Positions 12,471-23,986 are shown, counted from the stretch's first letter. The stretch is 64,000 bases of DNA from Tamarix chinensis (GCA_030549775.1 CM060171.1:6719265-6783264); one strand, 5' to 3'. Program-made: numbers and translations. The notes: a model not told the origin generated them from the sequence alone.

Positions 12471-12502
12471 GAGGTGGATCATAAATTAATTTGATCCACC
12501 TC
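12471..12502. repeat. Perfect 11-bp inverted repeat (hairpin)
   Basis: GAGGTGGATCA (12471-12481) is exactly complementary to TGATCCACCTC (12492-12502), across a 10-base loop. It is an isolated hairpin with no identified gene. Confidence 0.7.
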
Positions 12503-14210
12503 TTGTATCACAAAAAAAAAACCCACTTATACACCAAAAGTTTTCCCATTCACTCTATTCTACCTTTTTCCAAAGTTCGTGATTTAATAGCACTCTAGCC
12601 AATAGTTTGAAATCAAATACCTGATAGGTGAGGGTTCCTTTCCATGGGATTTCACAGATGCCTTCATATTCATTTGTTTTGGACTAAGCAACAAACTGTT
12701 ATCAATTCACTGTAGGGCATAGGCTGACACTGACATTAAGAGACAAAAGCTAGAGGAGCAAATGGAATACGACAGAAATTTAGTCCCAATTCAAGGTTGA
12801 ATGAAACTAAGATGTTCATATGTTTGTGCTTCCCTACTGGCAACTTGTGCATACATTGTAGCTCCATTTAGCTTAAAATTAAAATTTTTACCATTACCCC
12901 CATAAGGTGCACAAGTGCTTGGTTGCAACAAAATCTTTATGTGGAGAAAAGGGCTGATTTAAACAAAAGCCAACAGATTGTCATTTTTTTGTGCTTTGTA
13001 TCGGCATCCTCTGTATACATTTTAGCTCAAAGAAATGGGATAGCAAGATAATGTAACCCTTGAAAGCATAACAAACCATTGATGATTAACATTCAACATT
13101 TCCCCATCCCATCCCCCCTGGTTATCTCTTTTCTATCCTCTTAAGAAAAACTGATATTCATCAGTGTTGAAAAACAGACATAAATGTGTAAGTAAGACCA
13201 GACAGAAAAACGCAGTGGCCAAAACATATTGCCATCTTTTAATGCAAAAATCATAAAGGTGGTAATTTTATTAAAATATGCTATCCAGTAAAATAAAAGC
13301 TCCAAGCTTTTTGTACAAGGAAAGAGGGACCGACCTGATTATAACAAACACTAGATACAAAACAGATGTTGTGGTGATTAATATATGGAGGAGTACAACA
13401 ACCTAAAATATCGTATAACAGTTGAGGTGATGCCAAGATCCTAATAAGCAGTACTAATATATCTTTAGGAGACGAGAACCACTAATATGCAATTGCACAT
13501 TGCTCTTTATCATAGACAGAATTTATCTTTAAAATCCACAAGCAGCCTTTAATGGGCTAGCATGTATGAAATCACTACTCAAGAAAGCAGCTGCTTGTTT
13601 TTCTGCCTCCAAATTTGACCAAATTTGATGCTTAGGACAACCAATAACTAAATAATAGCAAAGAATAATCTACTGACTCCAGTTGTGCTGCATCAGCGGC
13701 AACAACAGCAGCAGATATTATTTGAAACTCTGATATGTCATCTATATGATCATTTGAAACTCAAGCATGGGCACAGAACTGGCACACTAACAGAAAATTT
13801 ACTCAAAAGTCCACAATCTGAAAGCCATCATTACAACCCATTAACTTCATAAATAATAACAATACTATTATGCTCACCACTACACTAGAGACCTGGAATC
13901 AGTCTGCAAACATCATGGACATGGTTCGCTATTGATCCTAATCAATTAATTAATTAAATGACCATGGTCTGTGGGTAGTAGCATACTGAGTTTCTATTGT
14001 TTGAAAAAGAGGGGGAGGGCTTGATGAATTAATGGACACAGAGCTCGGTTGGTTCTAGTAATAAATAGTTTGATGCAGCAGTTTGATGCATGCTAAAACT
14101 TTAGGAAGATTTCACAATAGTGAAATATGATAGATAACTTTAGAGGCCAAGAATAAGCTGTTTACCAAGCCAACCAGACCCTTCTGATTTCAAAAACAAA
14201 CCATCACATG

Positions 14211-14211
<1 letters not shown>

Positions 14212-14268
<57 letters not shown>
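14212..14268. repeat. (TA)n(CA)n compound microsatellite
   Basis: About 22 TA units followed by about six AC units, in non-coding sequence inside the Harbinger-like element. Confidence 0.95.
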
Positions 14269-14269
<1 letters not shown>

Positions 14270-14944
14270 CTAATGTCTGTCTATCTTTTTCACTTTTAAG
14301 AAAATAAAAGAGGCACCAACTATGTAAGTGCAAAGCATCCTTTGATCTGTTATGTGCAGTAGTTAGTTAAAAATTGTGAATAACACTTAATTAAGCTTAT
14401 ATAAAATTAAAGATGCCACATACAGGCTATTGGAATTACTCTCTAATCAAATAATTTCTGAATAAGAAAAAGATGAACCCCCCCCCCTTCCTTTTCCTTT
14501 TTCACAATTGATGTAATAGTTGTAGCAGTTCTTTCTTCTGCCTTTCCAGAAGCTTTATATGGCTAGAGGAACTTTTTAAAGAATTACACATTAATCTGAA
14601 TTTAATTATGACTTATGATAAACTACTGAGATGCATAAATATATTATAACACATATCCAAAATTAGATGTATGATAACCACTTTAGTTCACTGCATTTCA
14701 ATGGATTAATTCAACGTAAATAACCTTTATAATCTCCTTCCTAAGTAAGGTGTAGAGGATAAACAACACTTAATTAATCTAACAAAAGGGTGGTACAATG
14801 CTAAAACCATGATCCAAAAGTTGTTACCAACCTCTGAAGTTCTAAGCTGTGAAGCACGGGGACGCCGAAGTGCGCCCGTTTCGCGTTCCCGGGACGTTTC
14901 TGGGGACGAAACGCGAAGCGGGACGTCGATTTAAAAAAAAAAAA

Positions 14945-14970
14945 CCTCCAAAACGACGTCGTTTTGGAGG
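14945..14970. repeat. Perfect 26-bp palindrome
   Basis: CCTCCAAAACGAC is followed immediately by its exact reverse complement, GTCGTTTTGGAGG. The centre is GACGTC and there is no loop. It lies just inside the left arm of the hAT-like element, after a run of A. Confidence 0.9.
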
Positions 14971-15119
14971 ATTTTTATTGTTTGACGACGCTACTCGCCC
15001 AGTCATCCGGTCGCCCCATCCCGTGCAACACAGTGCCCCACAGCCCCAGCCCCCACTGCCCCTCGCACGACACCCCATGGCCCCAGCCCCCACTGCCCCT
15101 CACTGACAATAGGCATCAA

Positions 15120-15156
15120 CATTTACTATTCAGTACTATTCACTGAATAGTAAATG
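15120..15156. repeat. Perfect 15-bp stem-loop
   Basis: CATTTACTATTCAGT (15120-15134) pairs exactly with ACTGAATAGTAAATG (15142-15156) across a 7-base loop. The loop itself repeats part of the arm (ACTATTC). It lies inside the hAT-like element. Confidence 0.85.
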
Positions 15157-16026
15157 CTTCGAGAGAAACGTTTGTGTGTGTGTGTATATATATATATATT
15201 TGTGTTCCAAAAACATTTAACTTTCCGGAAACTTTTATACATTAAAATTTATATTAAAATTATTTAATTAATATTTTTATTAAAAAATATTATTTAATCA
15301 ATTTTTTTAAAAAAAATAATTATTAATAATTAAATTTAACTAATATATGAATTAATTTTAGAATTTTTTTATTTTTTTCTCTTAATTTTAATAAATTTAA
15401 TCTATTTTTAAATATATATATATATATATATATATAATTTTTTAACGTTTCTTGCCGTCCCCGTTTCCTATACTTTTAAAAAACGGCGTTTCCGCGTTTC
15501 GTCCCGTCCCCGTTTCCCCGTCCCCGTCCCCGTTTCCGTGCAACACAGGTTCTAAGTTGACTAATATTGACAGTTTGATGTTGTACAATGAATTTATAGC
15601 TTTTCATCTTTAAACCATAAGAACATAAAAGTTTTGAAATCAATTTTAAGAATCTAAGGCCAATAACAATCCAACTTGAGCTAACATTATCACTAGATTA
15701 ATCTTATAGAATAACATATGAACAAGAAAGGGAATGTATCTCACCAACTCTTTCACATCCTTCTTTTGCTGTCTTGTTGGATGCTGATGATACTGAAAAA
15801 AAGGACACCCAATATCTGAAAATTTTAATATTGTTGATAAAATTTTTAGTAAATTTTCATGCAAGAGAGGATTTTTTTAGTAAATTTTAATATTGTTGCA
15901 AAGTTGATTGAACTATAGTTTGTTCTTTTTAATATTCAAGGTAGGTAGATTACCAATCTACCAATATTAGCTAACTAGGGCCGATTTCTACCTGAAAAAT
16001 GCATTTTAAATTAATCAAACAGCATC

Positions 16027-16043
16027 ATACATACATACATACA

Positions 16044-16073
<30 letters not shown>
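16027..16073. repeat. (ATAC)n microsatellite
   Basis: About eleven tandem ATAC units followed by ATATAT. It gives a fake Tyr/Val/Cys/Met repeat on the minus strand. Confidence 0.95.
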
Positions 16074-16078
<5 letters not shown>

Positions 16079-16715
16079 GAAAATGAAAATGAATGATATG
16101 ATTAGCACTTACCGCCACCGACCGAAGAAACTGGTGGTTTGGTCTATGGTGGTACTGGTTTGAAAATGAATGAATGTATAGCATGGGTCTTTTCATCAAA
16201 AGGAATAGACTGTTTCCATTAACTAGTCCTGCAGCTACTAAAAATTTCTATACTAGATTACTGAACTTACACTTGATAGCAATTGGAAAATGCATTTCCT
16301 TCCAGGGAAAAAGGGCTACTTTGGCCTCTCATGATATGGAGTCTAGCACCAAAACATTTAGCAACCATGAAGGGGCACATGCATCACAGGTTTATGAAAA
16401 TTTAGCTTTAAATTATGACACTCATTTGCCATTTAGCTTTAAATTTGGTTATTGATGGGAATTGGAATGTTCCATGACTCATCCAGTTCTCTATACTAAC
16501 TCTACTGACCTCACTTTTTAACTGAGCACACACACACAAATGGAAAGTGTAATTCATTTCCCATTTAATATATATATATATATATATCATTTATCGAGTT
16601 TGTTCATTTTTAATGTATTAAGGGTACTAGTGAGGAATCAAATCCGATATCAAGATCAGGATTCCAAGAGTGGAGAAATCTGCCGACAAACCATCAATTT
16701 GCTACAAATGATACC

Positions 16716-17783
16716 ATGGAATATGAAGAAAATACTGATGTAAGTATCTTATTGGGTTTTATGCATATTTTATGAAATATATTGTGAGAATATTTTATAT
16801 TTTGTGACCACAACAAGATAAGTATATTTCATTCAAGTATTCAATGAGAAGAAAATTTTGACTTGGGATGAAGACATGGATACATTTCTAATAGATTTAT
16901 TAACTGATCAAATGCACTTGGGTCAAAAAATAGGTGGCTCATTTTCAAGAACGGCATACACTAACGTTGCTAAAGGAGTTAGTGTTCAGTTTGGGCTTGG
17001 TTGCTCGGTTATCCATATAAAGAACCGAATCAAGACCCTCAAGAAGAATTGTGCCTTAGCATCTATAGTTTTGCAAGTGAGTGGATTTGGTTTTAACCAA
17101 TCTACTCAAATGGTGGAAGCTGATGCAACAGTTTGGGAAAGGTATATATTGGTAATTCTGAAACCTTCTTATTCTTATTGTCATTGCTAATTATTATTTT
17201 TTCTAAATTTATGTAATTAATATTTTTTTTACAGGCTCATCCTGATGCCAAACCGCTTCGCTATAAGCCTATTCAAAATTATAATAGGCTAGATATTTTA
17301 TTTAGCAAGGATCGAGCAACTGAAAGTTTGTCCATTAGTCTGAAAGAAAGACGTATGCAATTAGAGAGGCAAGAACATGAAGACAAAACAGATGATGATC
17401 GAAACACTGAGCAAGAACAACATAATGAGGTAACCCCTCCTTTGGCCGGTGCATCTGGATCAAGAGCCACAAAGAAAAGAAAGTTGAGAGATTATGTATC
17501 AGAGGAGATGAAGGCTTTAAAACAAGGGATGGATGCAGTTGTAGCAGCTCTTGATAGAGGAAATCCACGTAATTTTACTGAATTTGAGCTGTATTCTGAG
17601 CTTAAAAAGGTAGAAGGGTTATTGAAAGTTCCAGCCATAGAAATATATACGAAGCTTGCAGCAAACATCAGTGCTGCTCGTACATTTCTTGGTCTTTCAC
17701 CCGAGGATAGAGCCATATGGTTGTGTGTGGAGTTTGGTTCTGACATTTTTTATGATGCTAATGTACCACTTTTACTTGTTTAA
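16716..17783 (+). CDS. Myb/SANT-like DNA-binding protein of PIF/Harbinger type
   Basis: Predicted three-exon gene, 291 aa: exon 1 16716-16739 (MEYEENTD, donor GAT|GTAAGT), exon 2 16849-17151, exon 3 17235-17783. All introns are phase 0. Residues about 10-105 form a Myb/SANT-like (Myb_DNA-bind_3 type) domain. It opens with LTWDEDMDTFLIDLL and contains the 'IKNRIKTLKKN' helix, then 'VWERYI' joined across the second intron to 'AHPDAKPLRYKPIQNYNRL', a junction typical of this family. A charged linker follows, then a basic RATKKRKLRD stretch (possible nuclear signal), and a C-terminal helical region ending in 'SPEDRAIWLCVEFG'. Such proteins are DNA-binding companions of PIF/Harbinger transposases or domesticated derivatives of them. 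It lies inside the 10801-19072 TIR element with no transposase beside it. The first short exon and the GAG acceptor before exon 2 are the least certain parts. Confidence 0.75.
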
Positions 17784-18069
17784 TTAGTAACTAGTAACTA
17801 TAAATTGATAATGCACAAATTTTATTTTATTTTTGGAGATCTTGATATATACATTGGTGAGTAAAGTAGGATGGTTTATTTTATTTCATTTTTGCTTACT
17901 CTATCTCTTATTAGTAGAAAGTTTAGAATATTATTAATATTTTATAAATATTTTTAAAAAAAATTATGAGTTCATACAATAGTTATAATTACTCTTTCCT
18001 ACCTTCCACAATATTTAAGGAGGCGTTTCTAAGCTTTATGTACATAGTGTGTATGGTATTAGTAGAAAC

Positions 18070-18560
18070 ATTGACTTTGAACATTAAATAAATTTTATTT
18101 TAAATTTGATCGGTTTTAACCGAAATCTAATATGTTCTATCCGACGGATATATAAACGGATATGGATGAATAGACGTAATTATGGATATGGAGGAGAAAA
18201 AAATACCCACCAAATTTGGATACGGATATAGATATATGTTTTGTTATCGGATTTGGATAACGGATATAATTAAATTTTAATAATCTAAGTATATAATTCT
18301 AACATTAAATGAATTTTATTTTAAACTTGATGGATTTTACCGGAAATCCAATGGGTTTTATCCTAAGCCCAATAGATTTTATCCCAAATCGAATGGATTT
18401 TATCCGAAACCCAATAAATTTTACTCGATAGATATGTAAACAGTTATGGATAAACGGATATCGATATAGATATGGAAGGAAAAAAAATACTCACAGAATT
18501 TGGATACGGATATTGGTATATATTTTTTCATTAGGTTTGGGTAACAGATAAGAGGTACCT
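18070..18560. repeat. Diverged tandem duplication rich in GGATATGGAT/GGATTTTATCC words
   Basis: Two related blocks (about 18078-18260 and 18305-18560). Each has 'AATTTTATTTTAAA', then 'GATGGATTTTACCGG'-like words, then 'AATTTGGATACGGATAT'. The second block contains extra copies of an AATGGATTTTATCC unit. It lies 3' of the Myb-like gene, inside the right arm of the Harbinger-like element. Confidence 0.5.
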
Positions 18561-19032
18561 GATACGTTGTCATCCCTAATTAATATTTTACGAAACATAC
18601 AAGTGTAATAGTAACAAACTATGTTTTTTTTTTCTTTTTATGTTTGTTGTGGCATACTTTAAATGAAAAGGAATATGAAATATTTTGTATTTTTTTATAA
18701 TTTTTTTAAATTATTGTAAGTTATTCATGTAATATTTTAGAATAGTTCTATAAAAAAAATGGAATAAGTATTGATTTTATGGAGTTTTTATAATTTTTTT
18801 AGAAATTTTATGTAATTTTTTATATATCAATATGATATTTTTAATAACATTAAATGTATAATAATATTTAAATAATAACATTTAAATTTTCTTAGAATTT
18901 TCTTTCTATATACCAAACACTAAAAATATTTTCCAAGAATTTAATTTTCCACAAAATTTTCTCCAACAACCAAACAAAGGAAAGAAAATAAATTTCTTTC
19001 ATTTTCTTTCCTTCAATTTTCTTTCCTCTACA

Positions 19033-19072
19033 TTTTCCTTTCCACTTAATTTTCTTCAAACCAAACAGACTC
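19033..19072 (-). repeat. Right terminal inverted repeat of Harbinger-like element
   Basis: Ends AAACCAAACAGACTC at 19072 and is followed by TAA (19073-19075). Its reverse complement matches 10801-10840. Confidence 0.65.
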
Positions 19073-19090
19073 TAAATCTATTTTTTAAAA

Positions 19091-19094
<4 letters not shown>

Positions 19095-19131
<37 letters not shown>
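19095..19131. repeat. (TA)n microsatellite
   Basis: A run of about 18 TA units just outside the right end of the Harbinger-like element. Confidence 0.95.
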
Positions 19132-19133
<2 letters not shown>

Positions 19134-19199
19134 ATTTTATCATTTCTTTTCGTCTACATTTTTAAAATTTTTTTAAAATATCGTTTACTTATTTTTTTC

Positions 19200-19565
19200 A
19201 GCCCCATGCAAGACCGCTCATATCCTCTTCTGCACTGCACTGCACAGCACACTGCACACCACTCTCTGTCCATGTTCCGTGACAACTTGACATGAACGAT
19301 CAACGGGCTAACGGACGACAAGGCAAAAACCCTTAATTTATCGTCCGTCCTTTTTTAATCAGACATGTTTTTGCCCAACTTGATTTCAAATCATTTGATT
19401 ATTCGTAAACGTCGCCCTTTTCTTTTGCATAAGAATCTTTTACCTTTCCTAACTCCTCAATTACTCAAACTTCTATAAGTCTTACGGCCCTCGTCTCTTT
19501 AGGAATTAGGATTCCATACTCTCTCTCTCTCTCTCTCTTCCTTAGTAAAACTCGAGAGTCCAAAA
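19200..19565 (+). promoter_or_regulatory. Promoter and 5' UTR region of the cytochrome b561 gene
   Basis: The composition becomes less AT-rich from 19200. A TATA-like CTATAAG lies at 19473-19479, about 90 bases before the ATG. A (CT)n tract (19519-19537) lies in the expected 5' UTR, common in plant leaders. A transcription start near 19500 is inferred from spacing only. Confidence 0.4.
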
Positions 19566-19718
19566 ATGGCGGGGATGCCGGTGGTCCGATTTCCGATATA
19601 CACGGTAATAAGGTTCATCGGAGTTATTGTTGCATTTCTTGTTCTCGCCTGGAGTATGCATTACAGAGGAGGTCTCTCCCTCATTTCCGACAATAAAGAT
19701 CTCATCTTCAATGTAATT

Positions 19719-19749
<31 letters not shown>

Positions 19750-22700
19750 GCTCTCCCTATAATTTGTGCTGCACTTCGATTGAATGATCTGGATTTATCG
19801 AAATGCTTTGTAGTTAAGATGCCATTTAGAATGAAACTTCTGATTGTGCCGCATTTTCCTAGGGGATCGATTGCTTGTGATATAAGAGTTTTGCGTTTGA
19901 GCTATGAGATCCGGAGTTTGTTGGGGTTTCCAGGGGTTTATGCTGTTAATCTATAGGATTGGCTTCTTACTCGTTAGTCATAGACTCGTAATAATTGTCC
20001 AAAATAGTCTACTTGCTCATGGATTGTGTTGCCATTCGCTGTCGAAAAAAATTGAATACTCATAAATTGAAGCTGTAAGCAATTTTTTGAGGTCTTAAAT
20101 ATTGGAGATTCTAGAGATTTTAGCCTTTTACTGCTTTAGTTTCTGTATTTGTAGTTATATTTAATGTGTTGTAACGTGGGATGTGATGTGTATTGTGGAT
20201 TTAGATTTCTTCATTTGTTTTTTTCTTTTTGGGAATAAGGCACGATATAACCTAACGATAGATGAAATGTAGGATACAACCCTAAATTTTCAAAACACAA
20301 TATTACCTTGAGTTTTTAGGTGACCCTTTATCTGCAATAACCATTAAGTTGTAATCCAAATATTCTGATACTTAACTTAGCCTACCTCCATTATATATCA
20401 TTCCTGCCATTTGTCTCACCCTTTTGCCTTTTCTAGTCTAATGTAAAATACCTAAAATACCCCCGATTATTTTGCTGCCAATTTTTAAGTTTTTCTCAAT
20501 TCCTTTGAAGATGAACATCAATTGAAAAATTCACCAGAAATGAACATTGATCAACATCCAAAATTTTGAAAATTTCAGCAACTGAAACCCCCTATGATGT
20601 ATTTGACCCAAGCAAAACCACGGCCAATTCTCAGAGGTAATTCAACAAGTCGTTTGTGATTTTATATGATGAATTCCACCAAACAACACCAGTGAAGAAC
20701 TCAATCGAAACTTACCAACCTTGCCAAATTTATTGAGATCACATGAAAGCTCATCTTTGGAGGGAACACATGAAACGAAGACAAACAACATGCAAGAGAC
20801 CTCCAACTATCATTGGCCTTTTAGATCAATTGAAACAACCATTGAGGCACAAGAAGCATTCATGTTCCTAGCACTTGGATTCAAACAAGTACCACCAACC
20901 CACATCTGAAGTATCCAGCCAAAACCAACAAAGGATCTAGATCGAAGCACAAGGAGGTGAAACGTTCATTCTTTCACCTCAATTTATTTTGCTATTGGTT
21001 TCTCTCCTCGATTCAACTGGAGTCGAAATCTTCATTGCTGAAATGGTTCGTGTTGTGGTTGGAGTTGAAGATTCCAATTATACTTCATGGTCTCTAATAT
21101 GACAAATTAGAATTCCATTGTTTGAATTTTTTGCATGGTGTTTTGGATTTAGGATTCATGGAGTTCTATGTTCTTATTTGTTCATGTGTGGCTCAGATCT
21201 GTGCATTTCCGGTAAGATCTAAGTTAGTTGACTTGTTTTGGTTTGATTCCCCGAGCCTTGATCAATCTTCTCCTCTTACCGTATTTTAAAAGCTTCGATC
21301 CGGATATGTAAAGATCTTGTTGAAGATGTTTTTGGATTGCTTGTCTCAGATCTGTAAAGATCAATGCTCCAAAACTCAATTTTGGTATATTTATACACGT
21401 GACATTCTCCTGTAAATGTAGTATTTATTTCTCTTCACTGAATTCTGAAGTTGTGTCACGAGAGTATATACCATTCAGGGGTACATTTTTGTTGTGAAGA
21501 GGACCTTTTGCAAACCATTAATCAGACCTCGTTCCATTAAATTGACGAAGAAATTATTTATTTGTTTGTTTGTTGGCGTCTGTCTGAACTCTGTTGGTGT
21601 CTAAAACTTTGAGCGGCCCTCTGTGTATCCTGAAGGATAAATATAAGCTCTCTCTCAAAGAACTTCAGCTCCGAATTCTTGATTGGTTTCATTGGGTATC
21701 CCATCTCCTATTAATATGGTCTTTGACTCTAATTCACTTATGTGGTCCAAAAGCGCTGGTCAACTTACATCCTATAAGATTTGAGCTTGCACTGAATTGT
21801 GTTTGGAGTGGATTGACTTTTAGCTTATCTCACCTGCTGGAACTACAGGATGCCTAATGTCGCTAGAAATAAGATTGTCATTTATGAAGATCGGAATGTG
21901 GCTTAAGAAACAATGATCTGACCATCATAAAAAATCAATGGCATGATGAGATGATTTCCATCGTGTCCAACTTGCATAATCTTGACAATAACTGCTTTGC
22001 CCACAGACCACTGTTAACTTTATTTGAAAAGTCAGTACTAAATGTCAGTGATTAAGAGTCATTCAAATATTTGGTGTGCGCAAGCCTTCATGCAATCAGT
22101 TCAGGAGTACATGTTCTGAACCCTTTGCTGAAAGAGATGTATCCAATGTTACTGTTCAACAGCCTTCCTCAGTTTTGAAGTCACAAATTCCTGCTATTTC
22201 AAACTGATTTATGTTCTTGTTTCAGGTTCATCCTGTCTTAATGGTTATCAGCCTGGTACTTTTGAATGGTGAAGGTAGAACATTCTCGATGGCTTTCTTA
22301 AATTGTTTTTAAGTATTTTGTTTTCACTGATTCTCTGTTACCATCGATCATGTTAAAATCAACATGAACAACGGTCATGAAGACTTGTGTAAAAATATGT
22401 TCATTTCACAAAGATCTTAATATTGAGATCATTTTATTTTTTCTGAGAAAAATATTTCAGAGCAGTGAATGTACTGATTTGAGCACTATTTCTGATTAAT
22501 CATGAATCTATGTTATACGTCTGATTTATGTGTTGTCTGAGAAGTAACATGATGGATCAAATGTGATAAATCATCAACTAATTTGGGGTTCCTGTAAAAG
22601 AACTACACATCTTGTGCAATGCTTGTCTTTTCTTGTGTTGCATTTTTCTTATGCTTGTGTTGTTGGACTTTTCATTTGATCTGTCATCTGTCTTCGTTAT

Positions 22701-23343
22701 AGCTAAGTTAATTTTTTTTTTCCAAACTTCTTGTGGTTGGTGCAGCCATGCTAGCATACAAGACAGCATCAGGAACCAAAAACTTTAAAAAGTTGATCCA
22801 TCTTGTCCTGCAGTTCACTGCTTTCATCTTGGCTCTAATCGGTGTGTGGGCCGCTCTTAAGTTCCACAACGATAAGGGCATTGACAACTTCTACAGCCTC
22901 CATTCATGGCTCGGTCTTGCTTGCCTTTTCCTATTCGGCATCCAGGTTAATAAATCTGTCTCTGCATTATCTAATCATGTGCTTCCAGGTCAAAATGCTG
23001 AACTACCTTTTCAACCTGCCTTTTCATTTTCGTGCAGTGGGCTACTGGATTTGCAACTTTTTGGTACCCTGGTGGCTCTAGGAGCAGTAGATCTTTCCTT
23101 CTTCCATGGCATGTGTATTTTGGAGTATACATATATGCCCTCGCAATAGCTGCTGCCACCACCGGTATCTTAGAGAAAGCTACGTTCTTGCAAGCTAGCC
23201 ATGTGATATCACGTTTTTCGACTGAAGCTATGCTAGTTAACACACTAGGAATCTTGATAGTAGTTCTTGGTGGGTTTGTAGTTCTTGCTTTAGTTGCCCC
23301 TATAACTGGCAAAGGTGATATACCAAGGGGCGCCATGGAATAG
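19566..23343 (+). CDS. CYB561: Transmembrane cytochrome b561 (ascorbate-dependent ferrireductase family)
   Basis: Four exons: 19566-19712, 22226-22274, 22746-22945 and 23038-23343, all with GT-AG borders and consistent phases; 233 aa. Cytochrome b561 proteins have six membrane helices and two haems, and pass electrons from ascorbate across a membrane to monodehydroascorbate or ferric chelates. Visible signs are repeated hydrophobic helices (first at residues 9-30) and four His at residues 51 (VHPVLM), 84 (KLIHLVLQ), 118 (SLHSWLG) and 157 (LPWHVYFG), spaced as the two haem-ligand pairs of the family. Also seen are LNGEAMLAYK, the cytosolic ascorbate-side motif, and the SLHSWLG signature. The length is normal for the plant family, and no key residue is missing. 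Intron 1 is 2.5 kb and has a CT microsatellite beside its donor. The gene is convergent with eIF2B-delta. Plasma-membrane versus tonoplast location cannot be told from sequence. Confidence 0.93.
19713..22225 (+). other. Intron 1 of cytochrome b561 gene
   Basis: A 2.5-kb intron between AAT|GTAATT and TTTCAG|GTT. It starts with a (CT)n tract (19723-19750). A middle part, about 20240-21560, differs in style, with purine-rich and Gln/Thr-like low-quality open frames, and may be an old insertion. No element ends or protein domains could be recognised, and the small open frames at 20721-20909 and 21594-21857 are not credible exons. Confidence 0.6.
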
Positions 23344-23986
23344 GCAGACGTGTCTTTATATGTAATTGGTTCCCTGTAATATACAAAATAGCTATATTTA
23401 CTTGATGCGACATGACGGATATACAGAATAACTATCTCATTTACAACTGTGTTCCTGCATATCGTTGGTCATTTGAAATGTACAAATTAGGCTTTAAATT
23501 ATGTCAGATTTACTGTAGTAGCAGCCAGTTTTCTCGGATTTATCAGGGAATAACGATCCAGGAAGCCTTACGAAGCTGTCATGACGATTAAACCAACATT
23601 CAGAGAGGCTCTGACATATGCTTCTCAGAGAGGGAAACTGATATATGTGACTGAATTCAAAACGACTCAAAAGGCATCGTGACATACACCAGAAACTAAT
23701 CTGTGCCTGTGACCTCAATCGGAGGGGACAATATAAGCTCCAATTAATACAAGAATATGCATAACTATGGCTGCCCGGAGAGGCAAAAAGTGCACTCTAC
23801 ACAGTCAGATAAAAGGACCAAACATAAAACTGGAACTCGGAAATACATGGTAGCGACATTATTCAAAAATGCGTAAGGTGGAGGGGATAAACTACAACAG
23901 GTCCCATCCTCTTTGCCTGGCAACTGGTCCTTCAAAAAGGAAGCAAAATTTTCACTTCTGTAAGTTCACCACGCAGCTCTAGTCTA
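23344..23986. other. Convergent 3' region between cytochrome b561 and eIF2B-delta
   Basis: These 643 bases separate the TAG of cytochrome b561 (23341-23343) from the TGA of eIF2B-delta (23989-23987, minus strand). Both 3' UTRs must lie here. No clear AATAAA was seen for either gene. Confidence 0.7.

Larger units (their letters stand above)
14847..15548. mobile_element. hAT-like non-autonomous TIR element, 702 bp
   Basis: The element is flanked by the exact 8-bp direct repeat GTTCTAAG (14839-14846 and 15549-15556), a length typical of hAT insertions. The ends are inverted repeats: CTGTGAAGCACGGGGACG on the left, against CTGTGTTGCACGGAAACG (reverse complement) on the right. Both ends are GC-rich (CGTCCCCG words) around a C-rich and AT-rich interior. 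There is no transposase. The open frames at 14842-15106 on both strands come from the GC-rich, palindromic end and are not genes. It sits inside the larger Harbinger-like element, so it arrived later. Confidence 0.8.
10801..19072 (+). mobile_element. PIF/Harbinger-type DNA transposon (non-autonomous or decayed), 8.27 kb
   Basis: The left terminus (10801-10840) begins CAGTCTGTTTGGTTT. The reverse complement of the right terminus (19033-19072) begins GAGTCTGTTTGGTTT. By eye about 32 of 40 bases agree, including 14 in a row. TAA flanks both sides (10798-10800 and 19073-19075), which fits the 3-bp TAA/TTA target preference of PIF/Harbinger elements. Inside, 16716-17783 encodes a Myb/SANT-like protein of the kind that accompanies PIF/Harbinger transposases. 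No DDE transposase frame is visible. The element also holds a WDR76-like fragment, a first-exon-like sequence and a nested hAT-like element. The alternative is two unrelated short MITEs with similar ends. The 3-bp duplication is weak on its own; the TIR length and the Myb-like cargo are the stronger support. Confidence 0.6.

Noticed and set aside
14842..15106. Arg/Pro-rich frames on both strands
   Set aside because: They arise from the GC-rich end and palindrome of the hAT-like element.
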